Numbered from the stretch's first letter, positions 45,762-54,775 are shown. The stretch is 64,000 nt of DNA from an uncultured Pelagibacteraceae bacterium (GCA_902523515.1 CABYZT010000003.1:68368-132367), one strand, 5' to 3'. Notes: generated from the letters alone by a model not told the origin. Numbers and translations: made by a program.

Positions 45762-46763
45762 TTAAATATTTTGAGGCTCTGGTAGCTCTTTTTTTATAAA
45801 ATAGCTTGTATCTTCTTTTTGTTTCATTAGTGCGGGGATAATCTCTTTATAAGCATCTATTAATCCATCATTTGGCTTCGGTAATTGATCTTTTATATGT
45901 TCATGTAGCTTATCAAGATTATATGAAGGAACAGTTGGAAACATATGATGAGTTAAATGATATTCCATTTTCCAATATAAAAAACTTAGTATTGGATTTA
46001 AATACATTTCACGTGATGTAACTCTATGATCTTTAATGTTCCTTGCAAGTCCCGCATGTTGAGTGAATGCAACAAGTTTATGTAAAGTTTTTCCGTAGAA
46101 TTGTGGTAATACAAAAAATAATAGAGGCATCCAAGAAGAAACTAATATTGACCATAAGATAATTGATAACCAAATAGCAACATAAATTCTTGAAATAAAA
46201 ATTGATTTTGGTTGTGCATTTTCTGGAATGCTATCTTGCATAACTTTTGTTTTAATTCCCATGGCATGTTGAATGATTTCAAACGAAATATGTTTTTTAA
46301 AAAAAACTAAATCTAAAAATGGAATTATATTGATAATTAATCTTTTTGGTGTTTCTTTTAAATCATTTCCATATTCAATTTCATGGTCAAATGGATTTTC
46401 TGTTGAATAAGTGTTTCCATGATGAACAAAGTGTGTGTATCTCCATCTAGTTGGTTCAAAGTTAGCCATGTAAGATGAGATGTAATAAAAAAATTCGTTT
46501 AAGAATTTTGATTGAAATGCAGTTTTGTGACCTGTCTCATGCCATAGTGGATTAGAGAAGGAATAAATATTTCCATAAATTAAAAACCAAAGTACTGACC
46601 ACCATGTTCCCCAAGTTTGATATGCAAGAATTCCGGTTACTAATAATAGCCCAAAAAAAACTGAAACATGTTGCAGTCCTTTTATATCTGATTTCTTTGA
46701 AAGCTCTTTAAGAACTTCTTTATCAATTTGGCATTTGTGCCATTTTTCTAATTTAACATCCAT
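45762..46763 (-). CDS. Membrane fatty acid desaturase-like di-iron enzyme
   Basis: A 333-residue membrane protein with the three histidine boxes of membrane desaturases/hydroxylases: WHETGHKTAF (HxxxH), YTHFVHHGNTY (HxxHH) and YHLTHHMFPTVP (HxxHH). About four membrane segments lie in between. It resembles the RtxC/MocD-like branch of the fatty-acid desaturase superfamily. The substrate (acyl lipid or carotenoid-like) is not fixed. The downstream ferredoxin and reductase are natural electron donors. It is separated from proteorhodopsin by a terminator. Confidence 0.87.
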   Translation of the reverse strand: MDVKLEKWHKCQIDKEVLKELSKKSDIKGLQHVSVFFGLLLVTGILAYQTWGTWWSVLWFLIYGNIYSFSNPLWHETGHKTAFQSKFLNEFFYYISSYMANFEPTRWRYTHFVHHGNTYSTENPFDHEIEYGNDLKETPKRLIINIIPFLDLVFFKKHISFEIIQHAMGIKTKVMQDSIPENAQPKSIFISRIYVAIWLSIILWSILVSSWMPLLFFVLPQFYGKTLHKLVAFTQHAGLARNIKDHRVTSREMYLNPILSFLYWKMEYHLTHHMFPTVPSYNLDKLHEHIKDQLPKPNDGLIDAYKEIIPALMKQKEDTSYFIKKELPEPQNI

Positions 46764-46805
46764 AGGTAAAAATTATGTATAGTTATTATACATAATTTAA
46801 TAAAG

Positions 46806-46844
46806 GCAAAAAAAAAGGGCAAGTACAAAATTGTACCTGCCCTT
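46806..46844 (-). terminator. Rho-independent terminator after proteorhodopsin
   Basis: On the minus strand AAGGGCAGGTACAA pairs with TTGTACTTGCCCTT (one mismatch), followed by a run of nine Ts. It lies about 20 bases beyond the proteorhodopsin stop and before the desaturase start, so the rhodopsin is probably its own transcript. Confidence 0.88.
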
Positions 46845-46863
46845 AATTTAAATTTTAGCTAAA

Positions 46864-47574
46864 TTACTTAGCTCTTCTGCCCGCAGAACTAGTTGCAGCA
46901 GCCCAAATTACTAGACCAAATGCAATTTTGTTAATGAAGTCAGCTAAGTTATAAACGACGTTAAGTGAGTTAGCGTCTACACCACCAGTTAAGTAACCAA
47001 ATACATAACCTAATGGGTAAATTGCCCAACCTACAGTAACGATCATTCTCATTGCACCAAAAGCAGTTACAAGAGCCTTGTTTCCACTTTTCGCTGCAGC
47101 TTTACCAGCTTCACCTGAGAATACTTCATAAAGAATGTATACCCAACCTGCCATTCCGATGATGAAACCAATTAACAATCTCCAGAACATTCCAGAGTTT
47201 GCTTTGTTAATAGCTGCTAGAATTAAATAGAATTCTACCATCTGTAATGGCACAGTGATTAACCAGTCAATGTATCTGTAAACAGTTGGCGAGTCTCCAG
47301 TAGCAACCCATACTTCTCTCATGTACATGTAGTGTATGAATGCAATACCAGTTACTAGACCAGCAACAATAACTGATGTTCTCCAGCCTGATGCGACATT
47401 GCCTGCTTCCATGAAAAAGAAAGCAGTAGCTGCTAACATTCCCATAGAGATAACCCAGAATGAAATTCCTACGAAGTCATCTTGCATCAACATCGTTGCG
47501 TCTGCTGCAATAGCTATACCTGAAAATCCAATCAGAGCCATAGCTGCTAAAGCAAACAGTTTAAGTTTTTTCAT
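46864..47574 (-). CDS. Proteorhodopsin, blue-tuned proton pump
   Basis: A 236-residue seven-helix retinal protein with signal peptide. YIDWLITVPLQMVEFYLIL contains proton acceptor Asp103, Thr107 and donor Glu114, so this is a DTE-type outward proton pump. The tuning position (Leu/Met in green, Gln in blue forms) is Gln111, predicting blue absorption suited to open ocean. The retinal Schiff-base Lys is Lys216 in DFINKIAFG, and the partner His is His81. A strong ribosome-binding site (GGGAG, 6 bases before ATG) fits abundant expression. No carotenoid or retinal synthesis genes are in the window. Confidence 0.97.
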   Translation of the reverse strand: MKKLKLFALAAMALIGFSGIAIAADATMLMQDDFVGISFWVISMGMLAATAFFFMEAGNVASGWRTSVIVAGLVTGIAFIHYMYMREVWVATGDSPTVYRYIDWLITVPLQMVEFYLILAAINKANSGMFWRLLIGFIIGMAGWVYILYEVFSGEAGKAAAKSGNKALVTAFGAMRMIVTVGWAIYPLGYVFGYLTGGVDANSLNVVYNLADFINKIAFGLVIWAAATSSAGRRAK

Positions 47575-47605
47575 AAAAAACTCCCTCTTCGTTAGTTTTT
47601 ATTTT

Positions 47606-47638
47606 AGTTTATATAAACTAGACTTAAGTTACCTTAAG
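47606..47638. promoter_or_regulatory. Two palindromes upstream of proteorhodopsin
   Basis: AGTTTATATAAACT (47606-47619) is a perfect 14-base palindrome containing TATATA/TATAAA, and CTTAAG-TTAC-CTTAAG (47623-47638) is a perfect inverted repeat 3 bases away. They lie 32-64 bases before the rhodopsin ATG, where -10 and operator sites are expected. No consensus -35 is clear. They may be a promoter plus a dimeric-regulator site (inference). Confidence 0.45.
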
Positions 47639-47784
47639 CCAATTTCGTGGTTAGATAGCAAATTAAAATAGTTTTATGAAGACTTAATTGTCACTAATAA
47701 GCATTGATTTTACTTAATTTTTAAAATTAAATACAATTTATAAGTTAAAAATCAAAAAAAATAAGGAATTCGAATCAAATTTTT

Positions 47785-49686
47785 ATGTCTTCTACATTTA
47801 ATAAAATTTACGAAAATTCTATAAAAAATCCTGAAAAATTTTGGCAACAAGCCTCAGAAGATATCTTTTGGTTTAAAAAACCATCAAAAATTTTAAATAA
47901 ATCTAACCCACCTTTCTATAAATGGTTCGAAGATGGAGTAACAAACACCTGTTATAACGCATTAGACATTCATATTGATCAAGGAAGAGGACAAAAAACT
48001 GCATTAATATATGATAGTCCTATCACTAGTAACAAAAGTCAGTTCACTTATGAGGAATTAAGATCGAAGGTCTCTAAATTTGCAGGGGCTTTGAAAGCTC
48101 AAGGAGCTAATAAAGGTGACAGGGTGATCATTTACATGCCAATGATCCCTGAATCAGTGGTTGCTATGCTTGCTTGTGCAAGAATTGGTGCAATCCACTC
48201 TGTTGTATTTGGTGGTTTTGCCTCAAACGAACTTGCAAGCAGAATAGATGACAGCAAAGCAAAAATATTAGTGACTGCTTCGTGTGGTTTTGAACCAGGA
48301 AGAACAGTTGAATACAAGCCCCTTGTTGATGAGGCGATAAAAATAGCTAATCATAAAATTGAAAAAATGATTTTATTCCAAAGACCTGGTCAAGAGGTTA
48401 AATTAAATGCTCCAAATGAGGTCAGTTGGGAAGAAGTAGTTTCAAATGCTAAAGATACAGACTGTGTTGAGATGAACTCGAATGAGTTTGCCTATATTTT
48501 GTACACATCAGGTACAACTGGAACCCCCAAAGGAATAGTTAGAGATATTGGGGGCCACATTGTTGCTCTCAAATGGACTATGAAAAATATCTACAACATT
48601 GATACTGATGATATTTGGTGGTCTGCGAGTGATATTGGTTGGATTGTAGGGCACTCATACATTGTCTACGCTCCATTATTTAAAGGATGCACTACAGTTT
48701 TATTTGAAGGCAAGCCTGTAGGAACTCCAGATGCAGGAGCTTTTTGGAAAATCATTTCAGATTATAAAGTAAAATCTCTTTTTACAGCTCCAACAGCTTT
48801 TAGAGCGATAAAGAAAGAGGATCCTGAAGGTAAATTTTTCTCAAAATATAATTTGAGTAGTTTTGAGAGCTTATTTCTTGCTGGAGAAAGAGCTGATCCA
48901 GATACAATTAGGTGGGCTGAGAATTTACTTAAAGTTCCAGTGATAGATCATTGGTGGCAAACAGAGACTAGTTGGGCAATTAGCTCAAATTGTACTGGAA
49001 TTGAAATGATGGAAACAAAATATGGTTCAGCATGTAAAGCTGTACCTGGATATGATGTCAAAATCATTAAACCAGATCAATCTCTAGCAAAACCAAATGA
49101 AATGGGAGATATAGTGGTTAAGCTTCCTTTACCTCCAGGTACATTCCCAACATTATGGAATGCTGATCAAAGGTATAAAGAAAACTATATGTCTAATTAC
49201 GAAGGTTACTACCAAACATATGATGCAGGTCACATCGATGATGATGGTTATATTTGGATTATGTCTAGAACTGATGACATCATTAATGTAGCAGGTCATA
49301 GATTATCCACCGGAGCGATTGAAGAAGTTTTATCAGAACATCAATCTGTTGCAGAATGTGCAGTACTTGGAATTGCAGATAAATTAAAAGGTCAATTACC
49401 TATTGGATTAGTAGTTTTAAAATCTGGTGTTGATAAAGATAATGAAACTATATCTAAAGAATGTGTACAAATGGTAAGAGATAAAATTGGACCAGTTGCT
49501 GCATTTAAAGTGGTTATTGTTATTAAAAGATTACCAAAAACAAGATCGGGAAAAATCTTAAGAGGAACTATAAGAAAAATTGCTGATGGTGTTGAATATA
49601 AAGTGCCACCAACAATTGACGATCCTGCAATTTTAACAGAGATAAAAGAAGATTTAATCAATCACAAAATCTTAAACAATGGTTAA
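47785..49686 (+). CDS. prpE: Propionyl-CoA synthetase (acetyl-CoA synthetase family)
   Basis: An AMP-forming acyl-CoA ligase of 633 residues. YILYTSGTTGTPKGIVRDIG is the ATP-binding loop in its PrpE form (an RD follows, unlike acetyl-CoA synthetase). DIGWIVGHSYIVYAPL, WWQTETSW and KTRSGKILRGTIRKIADG (with the regulatory/catalytic Lys) complete the enzyme. Propionate is the likeliest substrate, with other short acids possible. It overlaps the SMR transporter by 8 bases. It is divergent from proteorhodopsin across a 210-base gap. Confidence 0.9.
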   Translation: MSSTFNKIYENSIKNPEKFWQQASEDIFWFKKPSKILNKSNPPFYKWFEDGVTNTCYNALDIHIDQGRGQKTALIYDSPITSNKSQFTYEELRSKVSKFAGALKAQGANKGDRVIIYMPMIPESVVAMLACARIGAIHSVVFGGFASNELASRIDDSKAKILVTASCGFEPGRTVEYKPLVDEAIKIANHKIEKMILFQRPGQEVKLNAPNEVSWEEVVSNAKDTDCVEMNSNEFAYILYTSGTTGTPKGIVRDIGGHIVALKWTMKNIYNIDTDDIWWSASDIGWIVGHSYIVYAPLFKGCTTVLFEGKPVGTPDAGAFWKIISDYKVKSLFTAPTAFRAIKKEDPEGKFFSKYNLSSFESLFLAGERADPDTIRWAENLLKVPVIDHWWQTETSWAISSNCTGIEMMETKYGSACKAVPGYDVKIIKPDQSLAKPNEMGDIVVKLPLPPGTFPTLWNADQRYKENYMSNYEGYYQTYDAGHIDDDGYIWIMSRTDDIINVAGHRLSTGAIEEVLSEHQSVAECAVLGIADKLKGQLPIGLVVLKSGVDKDNETISKECVQMVRDKIGPVAAFKVVIVIKRLPKTRSGKILRGTIRKIADGVEYKVPPTIDDPAILTEIKEDLINHKILNNG

Positions 49687-50011
49687 AACATATATTTTTT
49701 TAATCGCTGCAATATTTTGTGAAGTTGCTGGAACAATGCTGCTTCCTGTTTCTCAAAACTTCACAAAACTTATACCAACAGTTGCCTTATCTATATTTTA
49801 TCTGGCAGCTTTTTATTTATTAACTTTTGTAGTTGATAAACTTCCAATAGCAATTGTATATGCAACATGGAGTGGTCTTGGAATTTTTACTATCGCAATC
49901 CTAGGATATATATTTTTTAAACAAACTTTAGTCTGGCAAGCAATACTTGGATTATTTTTAATTGTTATTGGTGTAATACTTGTAAATAGTTTTACTGGAA
50001 AGCTTAGCTAA
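49679..50011 (+). CDS. Small multidrug resistance (SMR) family transporter
   Basis: A 110-residue protein with four membrane helices. The essential membrane Glu of the family is in AAIFCEVAGTMLLP. YATWSGLGIFTIAILGYIFF matches helix 3 with its GxG-type dimer motif. SMR proteins are proton-coupled exporters of quaternary cations, guanidinium or polyamines; the substrate here is unknown. It is coupled to prpE by overlap and its end overlaps convergent pyrC by 8 bases. Confidence 0.92.
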   Translation: MVKTYIFLIAAIFCEVAGTMLLPVSQNFTKLIPTVALSIFYLAAFYLLTFVVDKLPIAIVYATWSGLGIFTIAILGYIFFKQTLVWQAILGLFLIVIGVILVNSFTGKLS

Positions 50012-51311
50012 ACTGTAAAGGTGTACCGTCAGGATCACCTAAAATTTTTCCATCCTGCATTTTAATTTTTCCAGCAATAATCGTATGGGTAGGTGTTCCC
50101 TTAAATTTAAATCCATTAAATGGAGACCATTTACATTTACTCTCGATATTTTCATTTTTAATCTCAATAGTTTTATTCATATCAACAATAGTAAAGTCTG
50201 CATCATAACCCTCTCTAATAAATCCTTTGTTTTTAATTCCAAAAATTTTAACTGGATTTTCACAAACAAAGTTCATCAATTGGTTAAGAGATAATTTGCC
50301 ATCATTTATGTGATTTAACATCACAGGCATTAAAGTCTGAACTCCTGGCATTCCAGAAGGAGTGTTGGGATATACCTTGTCTTTATTTTCTTTTAAATGA
50401 GGAGCGTGATCAGATCCAATCGTATCATTAAAGTTATTTCTGACCCCATACCATAATCTATCATAATGAGATTTATCTCTTAATGGTGGATTCATCTGAG
50501 CATACGTTCCAAGCTTGTCATAACAATCTGGTGCATAAAGAGTTAAATGTTGAGGGGTAATCTCAAATGTAATGTTTCCTTTATGTTGTGATAGAAAATC
50601 AATTTCTTCTTTTGTTGTAATATGAAGTACATGAGCTTTTTTATTGTGCTTTTCTGCTATTCGAACAATTCTTCTAGTAGATGCTATTGCACATTCTGCA
50701 CTTCTCCATACTGGATGAGTATGAACATCGCCCTCTTTTATTAATTTCTTGTTTACTTTTAAAATTGCTTCATCCTCAGAATGGACCGCTACTACTTTTG
50801 AAGCATTTTTAAAAACTTTATCTATATCGTCTTCTTCAGCAACTAATAAATTACCTGTTGAGGATCCGGCAAAAAGTTTAATTCCACAACATCCTTCTAA
50901 ACCTTCTAAACTTGCTAAATCATCTGCATTATCTGCTGTTGCCCCAAAATAAAAAGCATAATTAGAATACATTCTATTTTTAGCGAGATCCAATTTCCTT
51001 TGAAATTCCTTCATATTAGAAGTTGGTGGATTAGTGTTGGGCATTTCGAATACACTTGTAATACCTCCTGCTATTGCTGCTCTACTACCTGAGTGAAGAT
51101 CCTCAGTATCTGTTGATCCTGGCTCTCTAAAATGTGTTTGGGTATCTATGCAACCAGGTAATACTGTATGGCCTTCCGCATTAATTGTATCTTTTGCTTC
51201 TTCTGAAATTTGTCCAATCTGCTGAATTTTTCCATCTTTTATAGCAACATCTACATCTTTTAACTCGCCATCGATGTAACATTGTCCGTTTTTAATTATA
51301 AGATCTAACAT
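50004..51311 (-). CDS. pyrC: Dihydroorotase (class I)
   Basis: A zinc amidohydrolase of 435 residues for pyrimidine synthesis. Metal motifs are VLPGCIDTQTHFREPG (HxH), the carbamylated-lysine region GCCGIKLFAGSSTG, VVAVHSEDE, VLHITT and TIGSDHAPH (the final Asp). This is the long, allantoinase-like class I dihydroorotase; a hydantoinase-type reaction is the alternative. It is a single gene, divergent from ygfZ. Confidence 0.88.
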   Translation of the reverse strand: MLDLIIKNGQCYIDGELKDVDVAIKDGKIQQIGQISEEAKDTINAEGHTVLPGCIDTQTHFREPGSTDTEDLHSGSRAAIAGGITSVFEMPNTNPPTSNMKEFQRKLDLAKNRMYSNYAFYFGATADNADDLASLEGLEGCCGIKLFAGSSTGNLLVAEEDDIDKVFKNASKVVAVHSEDEAILKVNKKLIKEGDVHTHPVWRSAECAIASTRRIVRIAEKHNKKAHVLHITTKEEIDFLSQHKGNITFEITPQHLTLYAPDCYDKLGTYAQMNPPLRDKSHYDRLWYGVRNNFNDTIGSDHAPHLKENKDKVYPNTPSGMPGVQTLMPVMLNHINDGKLSLNQLMNFVCENPVKIFGIKNKGFIREGYDADFTIVDMNKTIEIKNENIESKCKWSPFNGFKFKGTPTHTIIAGKIKMQDGKILGDPDGTPLQFS

Positions 51312-51354
51312 TTTGAAAAATTGTTATTATATTACATTCTATAATTAATCAATT

Positions 51355-52245
51355 ATGAATATAAAAAACGTTTATATTTTAGATGATAGAGCAATTCTTT
51401 ATATTAATGGAGAAGATGCAAAGGAGTTTCTTCAAAATCTAATTAGTAACGACATAAACAAAGTAAACGATGTAAATAGTTGTTTTAGTTCATTACTTAC
51501 ACCCCAAGGTAAATTTTTATATGAATTTATAATTATAAAGCATAAGTCTGGGTATTTTTTGGATTGTGAAAAACCTCAGGCAGAGGAGTTATTCAAACAA
51601 TTATCCCTATATAAGCTAAGATCAAAAGTTGAAATTCTCAATTTAAGTAATGAATTTGTTGTAGCAGCATTTTCTCATGAAAAATTTTTAACTTTTGATG
51701 AAGCGAAAGATCAACCTGGATACACAATAAAATATAGAGAAGATCCAATATTTTTAGATCCAAGAAATAAGAATTTGGGTGCGAGATTAATTATTAATTT
51801 AGAAAAACTTTATTTATCTTTGAAAAAACTAGATCTTCATGATGCAAACCTAAAAGAATATTATTCATTAAGTCATAGTCTTGGAATAGTTCCAAAAGAT
51901 TTAAATAAATTAAAAGACAAATTGTTTGGTATTGAATGTAATTTTGAAGAATTAAACGGAATTGATTTCAAAAAAGGTTGTTATGTTGGTCAAGAAAATA
52001 CAGCACGAATTAAATTAAAGAACAAGCTTTCAAAAAGATTGTTTCCAATAAATGTAATTAATGGAAAACTGCACGAAGGTGAAAGTATTTATAACAATGA
52101 CGTTGAAATAGGTAAGGTTTTAATTGATAGCGACTATCCTTTTGCTTTAATTAAATACTTAAACGAAAACTTTGATGAAAAAGCAAATTTTAAAACTAAA
52201 GAAGCTTCAATAAATGTCAATAAACCTGATTGGATAAAAAACTAA
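51355..52245 (+). CDS. ygfZ: YgfZ/GcvT-like folate-dependent Fe-S maturation protein
   Basis: A 296-residue protein related to GcvT but recognised by the motif DFKKGCYVGQENTAR (KGCYxGQE), whose Cys is essential in YgfZ, and by the N-terminal ILYINGEDAKEFLQNLISNDI. YgfZ uses folate to help assemble or repair certain Fe-S clusters. It stands alone between pyrC and a small convergent membrane gene. Confidence 0.9.
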   Translation: MNIKNVYILDDRAILYINGEDAKEFLQNLISNDINKVNDVNSCFSSLLTPQGKFLYEFIIIKHKSGYFLDCEKPQAEELFKQLSLYKLRSKVEILNLSNEFVVAAFSHEKFLTFDEAKDQPGYTIKYREDPIFLDPRNKNLGARLIINLEKLYLSLKKLDLHDANLKEYYSLSHSLGIVPKDLNKLKDKLFGIECNFEELNGIDFKKGCYVGQENTARIKLKNKLSKRLFPINVINGKLHEGESIYNNDVEIGKVLIDSDYPFALIKYLNENFDEKANFKTKEASINVNKPDWIKN

Positions 52246-52250
52246 TTTTT

Positions 52251-52412
52251 TTATTTAAATAAATAAACAATCATTAAAATTATAAAAACTACAATAATCC
52301 AAATACTTAGATTTTTAAGAAATTGCTTTAACTGAGAATTTGATTGTAAAAAACTTGGTAGAACTAAAAGCAAAACCCCAACCATAAATATTACTGAAAG
52401 TAATTTATCCAT
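52251..52412 (-). CDS. Small two-helix membrane protein (53 aa)
   Basis: Not long enough for routine ORF cut-offs. It begins MDKLLSVIFMVGVLLLVLPS, has a short polar hairpin (FLQSNSQLKQFLKNLS) and ends WIIVVFIILMIVYLFK: two membrane segments. A good ribosome-binding site, AGGAG, lies 6 bases before the ATG. It fills the gap between ygfZ and the tRNA. No family is recognised. Confidence 0.7.
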   Translation of the reverse strand: MDKLLSVIFMVGVLLLVLPSFLQSNSQLKQFLKNLSIWIIVVFIILMIVYLFK

Positions 52413-52438
52413 CAAAAACTCCTATATAAAATTCACTT

Positions 52439-52524
52439 TGGTGCGGTCGGAGAGACTCGAACTCTCATGGACTAGGTCCACACGGCCCTCAACCGTGCCT
52501 GTCTACCAATTTCAGCACGACCGC
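52439..52524 (-). tRNA. tRNA-Leu, anticodon GAG
   Basis: On the minus strand the acceptor stem GCGGTCG pairs with CGACCGC, followed by ACCA, so CCA is encoded. The anticodon stem CACGG/CCGTG encloses TTGAGGG, giving anticodon GAG (Leu, CUC/CUU). A long variable arm (class II) and the T arm GAGAGTTCGAGTCTCTC are present. Confidence 0.96.
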
Positions 52525-52579
52525 GATATGTCCCATAATAAATGAATGACAATCATGATTCAAATTGGTAAAAATCCCC

Positions 52580-53569
52580 ATGGAATTTACACAAGAAGTA
52601 CGTAAAGCAACAGATCCTATTTATCAAAAAATTTCTAAGGTTATGCCTGAAATTGAATGGTCAGTGCATGCTCCGTATATTCATAAAATTAATAAATTAA
52701 AAAAAGAAAAGAATGCTGTAATTCTTGCTCACAACTATCAAACACCTGAAATTTATCATGGTGTAGCAGATTTTTCTGCGGACTCTCTTGCATTAGCAAT
52801 TGAAGCATCAAAAACTTCAGCTGATATTATTTTAATGGCTGGGGTACATTTCATGGCAGAAACTGCAAAATTAATGAGCCCTAATAAAAAAGTTATTCTT
52901 CCTGATATGGATGCTGGCTGTTCTTTATCATCATCTATTACAGGTAAAGATGTTAGGCTATTGAAAGAAAAATACCCAGGTGTTCCTGTTGTATCTTATG
53001 TTAATACATCTGCAGAAGTTAAGGCGGAAACAGATGTTTGTTGTACATCTGCGAACGCAGTTAAAATAGTTAAATCACTTGGTGTAAAAAGAGTAATATT
53101 TTTACCTGATGATTACTTGGCTAAATATGTTGCTTCTCAAACTGATGTTGAAATTATTTCTTGGAAAGGAATTTGTATTGTCCATGATCAATTTAATAAA
53201 AAAGAAATAGAGGATATAAGAAAAAATAATCCAGGAATTAAAATTATTGCACACCCAGAATGTCCTCCCGATGTAATCGAAGCAAGTGATTTCGCTGGAT
53301 CAACATCTGGAATGATCAAATATGTAAAAGATAATCAACCAAAAAAAGTAATGATGGTTACTGAATGCTCAATGAGCGACAATATCCAGATAGAAAATCC
53401 AAATGTAGACTTTGTTAAACCATGTAATATGTGCCCTTACATGAAAAAAATTACACTTCCAAAGATATTAGATTGTTTAGAAAATGAGACTGGTGAAATT
53501 ATCATGGATAAAGAAACGATTGATAAAGCCAGAATATCTGTAGAGAGAATGGCAGCTATTGGCAGATAG
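52580..53569 (+). CDS. nadA: Quinolinate synthase
   Basis: A [4Fe-4S] enzyme making quinolinate from iminoaspartate and dihydroxyacetone phosphate. From ATG 52580 it has 329 residues. The cluster cysteines are in PDMDAGCSLSSS, ETDVCCTSANA and KPCNMCPYMKKI. VILAHNYQTPEI, DFSADSLALAIEAS and GMIKYVKDN are family motifs. An upstream TTG (52565) is less likely than the ATG. It precedes nadC by 4 bases. No nadB is present here. Confidence 0.96.
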   Translation: MEFTQEVRKATDPIYQKISKVMPEIEWSVHAPYIHKINKLKKEKNAVILAHNYQTPEIYHGVADFSADSLALAIEASKTSADIILMAGVHFMAETAKLMSPNKKVILPDMDAGCSLSSSITGKDVRLLKEKYPGVPVVSYVNTSAEVKAETDVCCTSANAVKIVKSLGVKRVIFLPDDYLAKYVASQTDVEIISWKGICIVHDQFNKKEIEDIRKNNPGIKIIAHPECPPDVIEASDFAGSTSGMIKYVKDNQPKKVMMVTECSMSDNIQIENPNVDFVKPCNMCPYMKKITLPKILDCLENETGEIIMDKETIDKARISVERMAAIGR

Positions 53570-53573
53570 ATAA

Positions 53574-54407
53574 GTGTCAAAAATAAAATTAAGCAAAGAA
53601 TTTATCAAAAGTACGGTTAAGCTAGCATTGAATGAGGATCTTTATCCTTCGGGAGATATCACTTCAGGTTTAATTAATAATGAGAAGGTCTTAACAGTTA
53701 AATTAATAGCAAATCAAAATGCACTTATTGGAGGATTGTTATTTGCTAAAGAAGCATTTTCGTTAATTGATGATAAAATAAAATTCATTATTAAGAAAAG
53801 AGATGGTTCAAGAGTAAAAAAAGGTTCTTTAGTTGCTTTAATTAAAGGAAAGGCAAAAAATATTTTAATTGCCGAAAGAGTTGCTTTGAATTTTTTATCT
53901 CACATCTCTGGAATAGCAACTAAAACAAATGAGTTTGTTAAATTAGCTGGAAAAAAAACTAAAATCTGTTGTACAAGAAAAACATTTCCAAATTTAAGAG
54001 TTATACAAAAATATGCTGTTAAATTAGGAGGAGGTACAAATCATAGATTTAATTTAAGTGATGAGTATTTAATTAAAGATAATCATGTAGCAAGCTCAGA
54101 TTTAAAAACTTTAGTTTTAAAGGCTATAAAAAATAGAAAAGGAAAAAAAATTACTGTTGAAGTTGATACAATAAATCAACTTAAATCAATATTAGGTCTA
54201 AAATTTAATACTGTTCTACTAGACAACATGAGTATTAAAAATTTAAAAAATAGTGTTAAAATTGCTAGAAAGTATTACCAAACTGAAGCTTCAGGTAATG
54301 TTACTTTAAAGACTGTCAAAGCAATCGCATCTACTGGGGTTAATAGAATTTCTGTTGGAAGCATTACACACAGTGCTCCTGCCGTTGACTTTAAGTTAGA
54401 AATCTAA
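53574..54407 (+). CDS. nadC: Quinolinate phosphoribosyltransferase
   Basis: Converts quinolinate and PRPP to nicotinate mononucleotide. The 277-residue protein shows NEDLYPSGDITSGLI, AERVALNFLSHISGIAT, CTRKTFPNLRVIQKYAV, GGGTNHRFNLSDEYLIKDNH, EVDTINQL and ISVGSITHSAP. It starts with GTG, immediately after nadA, and its last 4 bases overlap the convergent MazG-like gene. Confidence 0.96.
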   Translation: MSKIKLSKEFIKSTVKLALNEDLYPSGDITSGLINNEKVLTVKLIANQNALIGGLLFAKEAFSLIDDKIKFIIKKRDGSRVKKGSLVALIKGKAKNILIAERVALNFLSHISGIATKTNEFVKLAGKKTKICCTRKTFPNLRVIQKYAVKLGGGTNHRFNLSDEYLIKDNHVASSDLKTLVLKAIKNRKGKKITVEVDTINQLKSILGLKFNTVLLDNMSIKNLKNSVKIARKYYQTEASGNVTLKTVKAIASTGVNRISVGSITHSAPAVDFKLEI

Positions 54408-54775
54408 TTTACAAACTTAGATAAGTCCGGTTTAAAATAGTTAGGACCTTTCATAACTTTTCCAGACTCGTTGTAAATTGGTTTTCCATTTTCATCTAAC
54501 TTACTCATGTTGGAATTTTGGACCTCATCAAAACATTTATCCAAATCAATTCCAAAAGCGTGTCCTGCTCCATAAGTAACATATAATATATCTGTTAGCG
54601 CATCAGCCACTTCCAATAAATCCTTATTATTCATAGCTTCTGTAAGTTCTGCTAATTCCTCTTTAATCAGGTCTAACCTTAATTTATTTATTTTATCAGT
54701 GCTAAATGAAGGTTTAGTTTTAACCTCCTGACCAAAAGTTTTCATGAAAGTACCAACTTTACTAAAATTCGACAT
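54404..54775 (-). CDS. MazG-like all-alpha nucleotide pyrophosphohydrolase
   Basis: A 123-residue protein of the phosphoribosyl-ATP/MazG-like superfamily. LIKEELAELTEAMNNKDLLE and VADALTDILYVTYGAGHAFG give the E-E-x2-E and D-x2-D metal-binding helices. The C-terminal KLDENGKPIYNESGKVMKGP resembles the group acting as house-cleaning NTP or dUTP hydrolases. The exact substrate is unknown. It is divergent from fumC. Confidence 0.82.
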   Translation of the reverse strand: MSNFSKVGTFMKTFGQEVKTKPSFSTDKINKLRLDLIKEELAELTEAMNNKDLLEVADALTDILYVTYGAGHAFGIDLDKCFDEVQNSNMSKLDENGKPIYNESGKVMKGPNYFKPDLSKFVN

